From Bacteroidales bacterium (GTDB lineage: Bacteria; Bacteroidota; Bacteroidia; Bacteroidales; Bacteroidaceae), in assembly GCA_018064685.1 (NCBI GenBank), contig JAGHUS010000015.1:1-64000 (forward strand): a stretch of DNA of 64,000 bases, in the 5' to 3' direction. The translations under genes were made by a program, and so were the position numbers. Of the stretch, positions 24,277-33,786 are shown piece after piece; the first letter of the stretch is position 1; every line of letters begins with the position of its first letter. A model generated the notes under the pieces. It saw only the letters and a list, made by a program, of their open reading frames with translations, had not been told where the DNA came from and made no database searches.

Positions 24277-24307
24277 CAAATATAGCAAGAAAAACTGAAT
24301 AAACAAA
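24277..24307 (-). promoter_or_regulatory. Promoter of the addA/addB-like pair
   Basis: On the minus strand TTTG (24307-24304), 19 nt and TATATTTG (24284-24277) match the Bacteroidota consensus spacing. The transcript would cross all three repeats before the start codon at 23973. Confidence 0.6.
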
Positions 24308-24314
24308 ATAAAAT

Positions 24315-24345
24315 TTGCTATTTCATACGAAATGTTGTACCTTTG
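24315..24345 (+). promoter_or_regulatory. Promoter of panB
   Basis: TTG (24315-24317), 20 nt and TACCTTTG (24338-24345) form a full promoter 22 nt before the panB ATG. It is divergent from the addA promoter. Confidence 0.75.
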
Positions 24346-24367
24346 CGGCCGTTTTTAATAAATAACT

Positions 24368-25186
24368 ATGGCAGGATATTTAGTAGAGGATGCTCGCAAG
24401 GTGACGACGCATCGTCTGATTGAAATGAAGCGTCAGGGCAAGAAGATTGCCATGCTGACGGCATACGACTACACAATGGCCCGCATCATCGACAAGGCCG
24501 GAGTAGATATTATTTTGGTTGGCGATTCGGCCAGTAACGTCATGGCGGGCAACTGGACAACGCTGCCCATCACTGTGGATCAGATGATTTATCACGGCAA
24601 GAGCGTGGTGCGTGCCGTACAGCGTGCATTGGTCATCTGCGACATGCCGTTTGGCAGCTATCAGGTCAGTCCCACCGAGGCTGTTACGAACGCCATCCGC
24701 ATGATGAAGGAGACGCACTGCGATGCCTTGAAGCTGGAGGGTGGCGAAGAGATTATCGACGCTGTGAAGACCATCCTGGCTGCCGGCATTCCCGTGTGTG
24801 GTCATCTGGGCCTCACGCCTCAGAGTATCAATAAGTTCGGAACCTATGCCGTGCGTGCCAAGGAGGAGGCTGAGGCCGAGAAGCTTGTTCGTGATGCGCA
24901 CTTGCTGGAGGAGGCTGGCTGCTTTGCTGTCGTGCTGGAGAAGATACCTGCAGCGCTAACAGCCCGTGTGTGCAGCGAACTGCAGATTCCCGTCATCGGC
25001 ATAGGCGGCGGTGCTGCCGACGGACAGGTGCTTGTGGGACAGGACATGCTCGGATTGAACGATGGTTTCAAACCCAAGTTCCTGCGTCATTACGCCAATC
25101 TGGCCGAGACCATCACCGACGCTGTAGGTCAGTATGTGTCCGACGTAAAGGATTGCAGTTTCCCCAACGAGAACGAGTGCTACTAA
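24368..25186 (+). CDS. panB: 3-methyl-2-oxobutanoate hydroxymethyltransferase
   Basis: The product is 272 residues, the usual length. It makes ketopantoate from 2-oxoisovalerate using methylene-tetrahydrofolate, the first step to pantothenate and coenzyme A. Signature stretches are [25 protein letters not shown] (metal-binding Asp), [38 protein letters not shown] (catalytic Glu) and [14 protein letters not shown], ending in DMLGL. The enzyme is cytoplasmic. It has its own promoter and no other pan gene is adjacent. Confidence 0.95.
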   Translation: MAGYLVEDARKVTTHRLIEMKRQGKKIAMLTAYDYTMARIIDKAGVDIILVGDSASNVMAGNWTTLPITVDQMIYHGKSVVRAVQRALVICDMPFGSYQVSPTEAVTNAIRMMKETHCDALKLEGGEEIIDAVKTILAAGIPVCGHLGLTPQSINKFGTYAVRAKEEAEAEKLVRDAHLLEEAGCFAVVLEKIPAALTARVCSELQIPVIGIGGGAADGQVLVGQDMLGLNDGFKPKFLRHYANLAETITDAVGQYVSDVKDCSFPNENECY

Positions 25187-25197
25187 TCTGTAATCGT

Positions 25198-25357
25198 GCA
25201 GAAGTTAATTCATGGAGAAGTTAATTCATGCAGAAGTTAATTCATGCAGAAGTTAATAGTTAAAAGTTAATGGTTAATAGTTAGGATTGCACAGAGGTTA
25301 TAATAAGCTTTGCATCTGCAAACTCATAACTTTTAATTTCTAACTCTTAACTCTTAA
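25198..25357. repeat. 16-bp tandem repeats and AGTTAA-rich inverted repeats
   Basis: GCAGAAGTTAATTCAT is repeated about 3.7 times from 25198 to 25256. AGTTAA-rich words to 25285 and TTAACTC-rich words at 25325-25357 are complementary and can form a loose hairpin between panB and the MFS gene. Confidence 0.8.
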
Positions 25358-25374
25358 CTTTCGTCAGTAAAGCT

Positions 25375-26526
25375 ATGCATAGTTCCCTACGTTCTCTTAA
25401 TTTCTGGCGAGTCATGCTCATCAACGTGTTGGTGAGCACGATGGTCTATATGTCCCTTCCGCTCTGGCCAGCCCTTGTTGTCGATCAGGATCATGTCCTG
25501 ACGTCGTTGCAGACAGGTCAGTCGCTTCTTCTCTTTGCCTTTGGCATGTTAGTTCCCGGGTGTGTCAGCAGTTATCTGCTCGATGCCTACCGTCGCAAGA
25601 TGGCCTGCTTCTGGACTGTCGTGGTGCTGGCAGGCACTTGTCTTATGCTACCCTTGCCATTGCCCTTTTGGTCGGTTCTTTGTGTGCGTTGTGTGCAGGG
25701 CATGGCCTTCTCGCTCTTCCACATAGCGTTGGGCAATACCATCCTTGTCGATATCACCGTCAGTGAGCGTCGTGACTTTGCCTCCTACATCTATTTCTGG
25801 ATATGCAAGCTTTCGCTCGGACTCGGTCCGCTGCTGGGTGTCTTGCTCATCTCGTCTTTGTCGGTGCTCTCGCCCTCGTTGTCGCACTATGTACGCTGGC
25901 TCCCGTTGGTATTTGCCGTGTTGGCCATCTATTTCAATATACGTCTGCAGGTACCCTTCCGTGCCCCTTTGCGCACCAGCGTCTTCTCGCTCGATCGTTT
26001 CTGGCTGCCTCATTGCATACCCCTTGCGCTGTTGCTGCTTGCCTCCTCTTTCCCTGTTGGGGTACACATGGCTTGCAACACCCATCCCCTCTTCTTCGTC
26101 TTTTTGCTGGCAGGCTTTGTGGCCTCGCTCCTCTTTCATTTCACGGTGTTCTATCGTGCTGATATCCGTGCAGAAATCGTCACAGGCTACCTGGCCATCG
26201 TTGCTGCATTCCTGCTGCTCATCACCGACGATAATGGCGAGGTTCCGCTCTTTGCAGCAGCGCTGAACGGCTATGGCTTGGGCAATGTCAGCGGACGTGT
26301 TTTGAGCTTCTTTACCAGGGTGTCGAACCATACCGAACGTGGCAGTGCTCAAGGTACTTACAAGCTTACCTTCGAGGGTGCTCTCTGTCTGGGCTTTGCC
26401 TTGCCGTGTGTGCTCGATATTAGTGTCACGATGTTCAATGTTATCTCCCTGCTGTTGGCAGCAATAGGCTTGGCTTTCTATCTGCTCTATGTGAACAGCT
26501 GGTATAAGCAGCACGTGAAGCGATAA
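25375..26526 (+). CDS. Major facilitator superfamily transporter
   Basis: The product is 383 residues, very hydrophobic, with about 12 predicted membrane segments. Features are an N-terminal cytosolic start MHSSLRSLNFWRVMLI, a loop YLLDAYRRKM after the second helix (the usual MFS position for a charged motif), and a second-half repeat from about residue 210. The substrate cannot be told. It is inner-membrane. It is slightly shorter than most MFS proteins and lacks obvious drug-efflux motifs. It follows panB after a repeat-rich gap of 188 bp, so co-transcription is uncertain. Confidence 0.75.
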   Translation: MHSSLRSLNFWRVMLINVLVSTMVYMSLPLWPALVVDQDHVLTSLQTGQSLLLFAFGMLVPGCVSSYLLDAYRRKMACFWTVVVLAGTCLMLPLPLPFWSVLCVRCVQGMAFSLFHIALGNTILVDITVSERRDFASYIYFWICKLSLGLGPLLGVLLISSLSVLSPSLSHYVRWLPLVFAVLAIYFNIRLQVPFRAPLRTSVFSLDRFWLPHCIPLALLLLASSFPVGVHMACNTHPLFFVFLLAGFVASLLFHFTVFYRADIRAEIVTGYLAIVAAFLLLITDDNGEVPLFAAALNGYGLGNVSGRVLSFFTRVSNHTERGSAQGTYKLTFEGALCLGFALPCVLDISVTMFNVISLLLAAIGLAFYLLYVNSWYKQHVKR

Positions 26527-26534
26527 TGTTTATT

Positions 26535-27126
26535 TTTGCCTCCACCCTCCACTTTTCCCGTATTCGTTTAGTTCATAATGGTTTAGGTTAGTGGAGGTAC
26601 TCTTTTTACCTCCACTGTTTTGACCATAATTAGACTTTTTTGGCGCATTTTGGGATTAATCTTGTAGCATTGATAACAGAGTGTCGCAGCGGTTTTGTGC
26701 TAACGATGCTGCAATAACAAAATTTTCATGTAGCATGTGTTAACCGTCCAGCCTAGGTTGGACGGTTCGTTCTCGCAGCGATTTCATTTCAAAACCGCAG
26801 CGGTTTTCAACCGTCCAACCTAGGCTGGACGGTTAGTTGCCGTAGCGATAATCAACGAAAGCCGTAGCAGTATTTTTTCATTTCCCTAGCGGTATCATTT
26901 GTTTTCCCTAGCGTTATTTTTTGTATTCCGTAGCGAGATGATAATTCGTCCTGTAATGTATGATATTTTCTTTATGTTGGTTTCTTCGCGAAATGAACAA
27001 GCGAAATCTGAAATGACGTAATTTGCTCAATTTTTGCCCAAAAAGGTGGAGGCAAAAAAGCTGCCTCCACTAAAATAACTATTTGCTACTTAACAAGATA
27101 TACGAAAAGTGGAGGGTGGAGGCAAA
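26535..27126. mobile_element. 592-bp non-coding element with 23-bp terminal inverted repeats (MITE-like)
   Basis: The ends 26535-26557 and 27104-27126 are perfect 23-bp inverted copies (outer end TTTGCCTCCACCCTCC). Just inside each end is a further GTGGAGG/CCTCCAC hairpin (26590-26616 and 27046-27070). In the middle a 26-bp near-palindrome at 26742-26767 is repeated in exact inverted form at 26809-26834 (AACCGTCCAGCCTAGG...). No open reading frame of useful length is present. Apart from the bases TTT/AAA shared at the ends I see no clear target duplication. Confidence 0.7.
26684..26950. repeat. Degenerate CCGTAGCGATT array
   Basis: At least eight copies of a word close to (C/T)CG(T/C)AGCG(A/G)T, each followed by a T-rich spacer, occur near 26684, 26773, 26795, 26840, 26862, 26884, 26908 and 26928. 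Spacing is about 20-24 bp for most neighbours. They lie inside the 592-bp element. Confidence 0.65.
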
Positions 27127-27382
27127 TTCTTATTTTCTTCCTGCGTGATCGCGCGCGCGAAATCTGTTCTTAAAGTGTAAAGATAACTGCATTGCTTTCA
27201 TGTCAGCAGTGGTGTTAGGGCACAACTTCTCTACATGTGGAAATCCAGAATGAAAATGTGCTACAGGCCGGCTGGCGCTGTATGGTTCTCTTTTCGAATG
27301 TTTGATGTTTACCCAAAAAAGAACTTTTTATTGAGTTTTTATGTTTTTTAGCATCATTGCATAAAAAAAGTGTTAAAAATGT

Positions 27383-27412
27383 TTTGGGAATCCTAAAAAA
27401 TTGCTAACTTTG
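27383..27412 (+). promoter_or_regulatory. Promoter of the FAS1/SusCD operon
   Basis: TTTG (27383-27386), 18 nt and TAACTTTG (27405-27412) match the Bacteroidota consensus. The leader to the first ATG is about 145 nt, A-rich, and contains two CACGTG words (near 27436 and 27449) that can pair. The stretch 27127-27382 shows no gene. Confidence 0.7.
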
Positions 27413-27562
27413 TACGTTAATTCTTCGATACATACACGTGTGTAAAGCACGTGCGTAAATATAAATTCAAACAAATCAAAAAACCAAAACTTTACAACGA
27501 ACTATCAACCAACTAATTAGAAAAACTAACAAAAAATTTTAAACATAAACTGATTTACTAAC

Positions 27563-30418
27563 ATGAAACACAGAAATCTGAAACTGCGATTTACCCGATT
27601 TGCGGGTTCCGTAAGTGCAGCACTCTTGCTGGGAGGTGTTTTGTCCGGTTGCTCGGACGATTTGCTGACCGGTCAGCCTTCATGGTTGGGTGAGAGCATT
27701 TACCAGGAGCTTGAGAGTCGTGGTAATTTCACTGAGACATTGAAGTTGATCAATGCTCAGAGTGAGGACTATGCTTCCGTTCTGAAGAAGACGGGTAGTA
27801 GGACACTGTTCGTTGCCGATGACGATGCGTGGAAGGAGTTCTACAAGAACAATCCATGGGGCGTCAAGAGCATCGACGAGATGACCGAGGCTCAGAAGCG
27901 TCTTGTCTTCAAGGGAAACATGATCAAGAGTGCCTACCTTGTAGAGCTTCTTGGTAACCTTCCTGCCGTAAATGCCAATACGGAGCCTGAGGAAGGTGCT
28001 TGTATGCGTCGTGCCAGCTCGGTAGACCTGATGGACTCAGTGCCCATCGTGCCTAGCTCACAGTTCCCCGAGATCAATCCTATCCGCAGGGATTTGGACA
28101 ATGGTACGCAGATCGACTACTGGAGCCGTCTTCGCGGTAAGGAGTCGGCAGTTATTATGCAGGACGACGGTGTGGCTACCATGATCCACTTCATGCCCAA
28201 GTTCATGCTTTACAATGGCATCACATCGGACGATGTTAAGTTCCTCACCAATGGCGAGATTACAACGAACGAAGGTGCATTCATCAATGGTAAGGTTATC
28301 ACCGAGAAGGATATCACCTGCCAGAACGGTTACATCCACGTGCTTGAAGGTGTACCCGTACCCCTCGATAACATGGCCAATGTTATCAGCAACAATCCTA
28401 ACTTCAGCATCTACAAGCGTCTGCTCGACCGTTTCAGCTATCCTTCGTTCAGTCAGTCTCTGACCGACGAGTATGAGCGTCTGTACGGCAAGACGGATTC
28501 AGTGTTCGTTCGTCGTTATTTCAACGAGCACTCTGGTCACTCATTCAAGAATACCGACCAGAACGATGGTAACCTGACCATCAGCAACCTTCTGCCCTAC
28601 GATCCAGGATGGAACCGCTATGTGTATGAGTCATCCAACAACAACATCACCTTCCAGACCGATGCTGCTGTCATGATGGTTCCCACCGACGAGGCTATGT
28701 TGAAGTATCTCGAGCCCAATGGTGGTGGTTCTGACTTGCAGGAACGTTATGGCAATCCTGCTGCTGGTCCCGGTCTCACTGCATGGGATAATGCTCCCGA
28801 CGAGGTTATCCTGCCCTTGCTGGTCAACACCATGTTGAAGAACTCTACCATGAAGACTGCTATCCCCAGCCTCTTCGAGAGCATCAACAACACGGCTGGT
28901 GAGTCGATGAAGGTAAAGAAGGAGGATATCAATCGCGTACACTGGGCTTGCAACGGTGTCATCTACGAGACCAACAAGGTATATGTAGCTCCCGAGTACG
29001 TGAGTGTATACTACCCCTGTATCATCCGTGCTACCGAGGACCTTCGCGAGGTCTACACCGTAGTTAACAACGATAGAAGAGTACAGGGTGGTGAAGGTTT
29101 CTACGCGTACCTTAATAATATGGGTAGTAAGTACAGCTTCATCATTCCTACTTCGAATGCATTGCAGAACTACTTCGACCCCGTGTCATACGCTCGTACC
29201 GACAACTCAGGTAAGTCTACCGCCGTTCAGTACAAGTTCTATGTGAACGAGTACGGTAAGATTGCCGCTTATCCCTACCTCGTGGATTGGGAGACATTGG
29301 ACGAGAAGGGTCATGGTGCAGTGTCTGAGGAGATTGCTCAGAACGTAACATTGAGCGCCGAGGGTGCTGGTAACCCCACCTCAATTGGTGACGTTGTCAA
29401 CCACTTCAAGGATATCATCAACAGCTCTCTCTGTGTTGGCCTCTTCAAGCCCGGTCAGCGTTTCTACCTCTCTAAGAGTGGTAACCCCATCGTTGTAGAC
29501 TGGGACGGTGACAAGGTAGCTGGTGTGGCTGGTTCGTTCCAGTACGAGCGTGGCTACTTCATCCCCGTTACCGAGGAATTCGACAAGTCAAAAGAGGATG
29601 TGGATGGTAATGGTATCAGCTACATCATCGACGAGGAGCCCTTGATGAGTACCTTTACCAGTCCTTATGGTGCTATCACGTCCGACGAGTATGTTGACAA
29701 CTTCGGCACCTTCGCCGAGCTGTTCCGTGGTATGGACGCTATCAGCACTGACGATGGCAACAAGCACATCACTATGGACAAGGCTATCAAGACTCTGAAC
29801 AACTACCACTACACTATCTATGTTCCTACAAACGAGAGTGTTCAGGAGTTGATCGACGACCACAAGCTTCCCACATGGGATGATGTGAGCGACGTTGAGG
29901 ACTACGTGCTGAATCGCGAGATGGAGCCCGCCGACGAGGAGTTTATGACCAACCAGTTGCAGTTCATGAAGGATGTTATCAACAACTTCGTTAACTACCA
30001 CATCCAGGATAACTCAGTGTTTGTTGAAGGTGCCGACCAGAATCAGGCTTACGAGAGCCAGTGTCTGGACAGTTTGACTATGCGTTTCGCTAAGTTGCGT
30101 GTCAACTACCAGCTTGGTGGCAAGCTGACTGTTACCGACAACCTGAACAATGTTCGTACTGTCGATTCAAATATGAACAACATCCTTACACGTCAGTACT
30201 TCTTCAACGGAAGCTCTCTGACTGGTAACTCATGTTCTCAGATCAACTCTTCAGCCTACGCTGTTATCCACCAGATCGATGCTCCCTTGTTCCCCAACGA
30301 CCACAGCCTCTACAGTCCCAACGACTACGACAAGGTTCAGGCTATACTGGCGAAATATGCGGATGCAGAACCTACAGAAGCAAAGAAGCATAACTTAATA
30401 TCACGTCGTAAGAGATGA
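27563..30418 (+). CDS. Fasciclin (FAS1) domain surface lipoprotein, large
   Basis: The product is 951 residues. A lipoprotein signal (AALLLGGVLSGCSDD, lipidated Cys about 30) is followed by several FAS1-like units. The first covers about 42-275 (TLFVADDDAWKEFY, NGYIHVLEGVPVPL), and others follow around AAVMMVPTDEAMLKYL (about 370), YSFIIPTSNALQNYF (about 530) and HYTIYVPTNESVQEL (about 755). FAS1 domains are adhesion/binding modules, and here the protein is probably exposed on the outer membrane. It is the first gene of the operon, and its stop overlaps the susC start by 4 nt (translational coupling). Codon use (GGT, CGT, AAC, AAG) suggests high expression. Ligand unknown. Confidence 0.85.
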   Translation: MKHRNLKLRFTRFAGSVSAALLLGGVLSGCSDDLLTGQPSWLGESIYQELESRGNFTETLKLINAQSEDYASVLKKTGSRTLFVADDDAWKEFYKNNPWGVKSIDEMTEAQKRLVFKGNMIKSAYLVELLGNLPAVNANTEPEEGACMRRASSVDLMDSVPIVPSSQFPEINPIRRDLDNGTQIDYWSRLRGKESAVIMQDDGVATMIHFMPKFMLYNGITSDDVKFLTNGEITTNEGAFINGKVITEKDITCQNGYIHVLEGVPVPLDNMANVISNNPNFSIYKRLLDRFSYPSFSQSLTDEYERLYGKTDSVFVRRYFNEHSGHSFKNTDQNDGNLTISNLLPYDPGWNRYVYESSNNNITFQTDAAVMMVPTDEAMLKYLEPNGGGSDLQERYGNPAAGPGLTAWDNAPDEVILPLLVNTMLKNSTMKTAIPSLFESINNTAGESMKVKKEDINRVHWACNGVIYETNKVYVAPEYVSVYYPCIIRATEDLREVYTVVNNDRRVQGGEGFYAYLNNMGSKYSFIIPTSNALQNYFDPVSYARTDNSGKSTAVQYKFYVNEYGKIAAYPYLVDWETLDEKGHGAVSEEIAQNVTLSAEGAGNPTSIGDVVNHFKDIINSSLCVGLFKPGQRFYLSKSGNPIVVDWDGDKVAGVAGSFQYERGYFIPVTEEFDKSKEDVDGNGISYIIDEEPLMSTFTSPYGAITSDEYVDNFGTFAELFRGMDAISTDDGNKHITMDKAIKTLNNYHYTIYVPTNESVQELIDDHKLPTWDDVSDVEDYVLNREMEPADEEFMTNQLQFMKDVINNFVNYHIQDNSVFVEGADQNQAYESQCLDSLTMRFAKLRVNYQLGGKLTVTDNLNNVRTVDSNMNNILTRQYFFNGSSLTGNSCSQINSSAYAVIHQIDAPLFPNDHSLYSPNDYDKVQAILAKYADAEPTEAKKHNLISRRKR

Positions 30419-33400
30419 AAGCATTAAAGTATACCTTATTTATATGTATCTTGTTCATCTCTCAGATGGCAAGTGCACAGATTACACGCATCAGTGGTAC
30501 CGTATCGGATAATATCGATGTGCTGCCTGGTGTTAGTGTACAGGAGATTGACGGTAGTAACCGTATTATCAATGCTGCCGTAACTGACTACAATGGTAAC
30601 TTTACCATGTCGGTCAAGAGTACAAAGAATAAGCTGAAGGTCAGCTACATGGGTTATGTCACCCAGACACTGGCCATCAACAAGGCTACATACCGCATCA
30701 AGATGCAGGAGCGTTCGACCGAGATGAAGACCGTGAACGTAACTGCCAAGAAGATGTTGAAGACCAGCGGTCTGGCTATTCCCGAGCGCGAGGTTGGTTA
30801 CGCTGTCCAGGGCTTGGATGCCAAGGAGTTCGAAGGTCTGGGTATCACCTCAGTCGACGAGGCTCTGCAGGGTCGTATCGCCGGTTTGGATATCGTGGCT
30901 AACTCTGGTGACCTTGGTGCCGGTACACAGATGCGTCTGCGTGGTGCATCTACCATTTCAACCTTGACCAGCAACGAGCCTCTTATCGTTGTCAATGGTC
31001 AGATTGCTACCGACATCGACCAGACTGACTTCGATGTGGCTACCGCCAACGAGGAGAAGTTCGCTGAGTTGCTGAAGGTTAACACCGAGGATATCCAGGA
31101 GATCAAGGTGCTGAAGGATGCTTCTGCTACCGCTGTCTGGGGTAACCGTGGTGCTAACGGTGTAATCGAGATTACCACCAAGCGTGGTAAGGTAGGTCCT
31201 CCACGTATCACCTATACTGGTAAGTTGACCGTCACCCATCAGCCCGAGGCTATCAAGCTGCTGAACGGTGACCAGTACACCATGATGTTGAAGGAGGCTT
31301 ACTTCAATCCCAGGCTGAGCGATACCGATGGCGATATCCCCGAAATCAGCTACGATTACAACAGCTTCCCCGAGGCTTACATGTATGATAACAACACCGA
31401 CTGGTTGAGCCTGGTTAAGCAGGTGGGTACTCGTCAGAACCACTACGTCAGCTTGGTGGGTGGTGACAAGAAGACCCAGTTCCGTATCGGTGGTGGTTAC
31501 GACCACGAGACCGGTACTGTCATCAAGCAGCGCCTGAACCGTTTGAGCACCCGTATGGCCCTCGACTACCTCGTCAGCGACCGTATCAAGATTATCTCAA
31601 ACTTCTCTCTGACCTATACCGACAATGCTCGTAACTATGATGGTTTGATGCCTCATGCCTACAACAAGATGCCTAACCTCTCTCCCTACTACGAGTATGT
31701 AAATGGTGTACAGAGCAACGACTACTATTATATGTTGCAGAGTGCCGGTGGTCCCAACCTTCGTTTCAACAAAAACCAGACCGATATCCCCAACCTCTTG
31801 GCAAGTGCTAACCTGGCTACCTACAGCCAGCGCAACTATGCTATGGCTCCCGAGTTGGAGTTGCAGTACAAGCTTCTCGGCATGGACCGCGACCACACTC
31901 AGTTGAACTATAGTGGTAACGTATATGTAAACATCAACAATACCTATGACGATAAGGACTATCCCCGTGAACTGAGCACCGCCAACTATCTGGATACTCA
32001 CACGGCATATTCTTACAGTGCAAAGAGTCTCTCTTTCACCACTCGTCACACTCTGAACTTCATTCCCAAGCTCAAGAATGAAGATCACTACTTCACCGCA
32101 ATGGCTCGTTTCGAGTTGACCAGCGGTAGCAACAGCAGCCAGAGCACCAACGCTAAGCGTCTGCCCGTAGGTGTCACTTCTCCTTCTGCCGGTGGTGTCA
32201 TCAGCGGTATGTCAAGTGGCTTTAGCCAGTGGAAGAGCATGGCAGGTATGATTCAGGCTCACTATTCTTACCTCAACGGTCGTTACTCTGTTCAGGGTGT
32301 TATCCGTCTGGATGGTACCACAAAGCTCGGTCCCGACAAGCGTTGGAATCCTTCTTACTCTATTTCTGGTCGTTGGAACATCATCGACGAGCCCTTCATG
32401 AAGTGGGCACGCGAGAAGGCTAAGATGAGCTCTCTGGCATTCCGTCCCGGTTGGGGTATCGTATACAACCTTCCCGGTGGTGACTACCTCTACATGAACA
32501 AGTATTCTACCGGTAAGACCTATCTGGGTACTGTATCAATGAACGCCAGCAGCATGAAGATGACAAACTTCACCGCTGAGAAGATCAACTCATTCAACTT
32601 CGGTTTCAACATCGGCTTCTTCGACGAGCGTCTGACCATGGCGTTGGAGGTTTACGACCGCAAGACCACCGATATGTTGATGGGTAACGCAGGTCTTTCT
32701 TCTGCAACCGGTTGGTCGGGTCTTCCCTACAAGAACATCGGTAGCATGGACAACAAGGGTTGGGAGTTCAACATCAACGGTAACCGCCTCTTGAAGAAGG
32801 GTAAGTTCTACCTCGACTGCTATGTGAACTTCAACAACAACCACAACTTGATCAAGTCGATGGATGTCAACGTCCTCGAGGATTTGAACAAGGAGTTCGA
32901 TCGCCGCAACGGTTCTACCTTGCAGCGTGTACAGATCAACAACCCCTTCGGTTCTATCTACGGTTTCCGCAGCAAGGGTGTTTACCAGTACAACTATTCA
33001 ACTGCTGAGATGATGGCCCGCACCGCCGAGGGTAAGGCTAAGTTGCAGGAGAACATCAACAACGGTATCACCTATCCTGTGGCTATGAATGCCGACGGTC
33101 AGGTTATCTACGACGAGAAGGGTGTGCCCTTGCAGATGAAGTTCTGCTACGAGGAGGGTGACCAGCTCCACAGCTTCAACGGTGGTGACGCTATCTACGA
33201 AGATATCAACCATGACGGTCAGATCAACGAGTTGGATATCGTCTACCTCGGTAGCTCTCTGCCCAAGTTGACTGGTGGTTTCGGTTTCTCTCTGAACTAT
33301 GGTCGCTGGCGTTTGAGCACTCAGTGGAACTATCGTGTTGACATCGACGTTTACAACCTCGGTCGTCTGAACAACGAGGCTATGAACAGCAACAACAACC

Positions 33401-33768
33401 AGAGCCAGGCTGTCAACTATCGTTGGCGTAAGGAGGGTGATGTTACTACCATACCCCGTGCTTTGAGCAGCGCTTTGGTAACCAACTACAATACATTGGT
33501 TAGCGATCGTTTCATCGAGGATGCTTCATTCCTGCGTCTGAACTACCTGCAGCTGAGCTATTCATTCGACACCAAGAAGTATGACTTCTTCAAGAAGCTC
33601 CATATCAATGGCTTGCGTTTCAGTGCCAGTGCCAACAACCTGTTCTGCATCACCAAGTACTCTGGTGTAGATCCTGAGATTGGTTACGGTGGCTATGGCG
33701 TATCAACCGATAGCTCTAAGACTCCTCGTTCTAAGTCTTACACATTCAACATGTCTATTGATTTCTAA
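30415..33768 (+). CDS. SusC/RagA-type TonB-linked outer-membrane transporter (copy 1)
   Basis: The product is 1117 residues. Signal peptide about 1-21 (FISQMASAQ). A carboxypeptidase-regulatory-like domain spans about 24-105 (ISGTVSDNIDVLPGVSVQEI). The plug follows (GITSVDEALQGRIAGLDIV, MRLRGASTIS, EPLIVVNGQI, IQEIKVLKDASATAVWGNRG, ANGVIEITTKRG). A 22-strand barrel completes the protein, ending YTFNMSIDF with terminal Phe. It imports a bound ligand using TonB energy and works with the SusD lipoprotein 18 nt downstream. It overlaps the preceding FAS1 gene. Confidence 0.93.
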   Translation: MKALKYTLFICILFISQMASAQITRISGTVSDNIDVLPGVSVQEIDGSNRIINAAVTDYNGNFTMSVKSTKNKLKVSYMGYVTQTLAINKATYRIKMQERSTEMKTVNVTAKKMLKTSGLAIPEREVGYAVQGLDAKEFEGLGITSVDEALQGRIAGLDIVANSGDLGAGTQMRLRGASTISTLTSNEPLIVVNGQIATDIDQTDFDVATANEEKFAELLKVNTEDIQEIKVLKDASATAVWGNRGANGVIEITTKRGKVGPPRITYTGKLTVTHQPEAIKLLNGDQYTMMLKEAYFNPRLSDTDGDIPEISYDYNSFPEAYMYDNNTDWLSLVKQVGTRQNHYVSLVGGDKKTQFRIGGGYDHETGTVIKQRLNRLSTRMALDYLVSDRIKIISNFSLTYTDNARNYDGLMPHAYNKMPNLSPYYEYVNGVQSNDYYYMLQSAGGPNLRFNKNQTDIPNLLASANLATYSQRNYAMAPELELQYKLLGMDRDHTQLNYSGNVYVNINNTYDDKDYPRELSTANYLDTHTAYSYSAKSLSFTTRHTLNFIPKLKNEDHYFTAMARFELTSGSNSSQSTNAKRLPVGVTSPSAGGVISGMSSGFSQWKSMAGMIQAHYSYLNGRYSVQGVIRLDGTTKLGPDKRWNPSYSISGRWNIIDEPFMKWAREKAKMSSLAFRPGWGIVYNLPGGDYLYMNKYSTGKTYLGTVSMNASSMKMTNFTAEKINSFNFGFNIGFFDERLTMALEVYDRKTTDMLMGNAGLSSATGWSGLPYKNIGSMDNKGWEFNINGNRLLKKGKFYLDCYVNFNNNHNLIKSMDVNVLEDLNKEFDRRNGSTLQRVQINNPFGSIYGFRSKGVYQYNYSTAEMMARTAEGKAKLQENINNGITYPVAMNADGQVIYDEKGVPLQMKFCYEEGDQLHSFNGGDAIYEDINHDGQINELDIVYLGSSLPKLTGGFGFSLNYGRWRLSTQWNYRVDIDVYNLGRLNNEAMNSNNNQSQAVNYRWRKEGDVTTIPRALSSALVTNYNTLVSDRFIEDASFLRLNYLQLSYSFDTKKYDFFKKLHINGLRFSASANNLFCITKYSGVDPEIGYGGYGVSTDSSKTPRSKSYTFNMSIDF

Positions 33769-33786
33769 AATAAAGGAGATTATAAG

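Noticed and set aside
26684-26950. Possible CRISPR array
   Set aside because: The repeated words are short and degenerate, spacers are T-rich and not of uniform unique type, and no cas gene is present.
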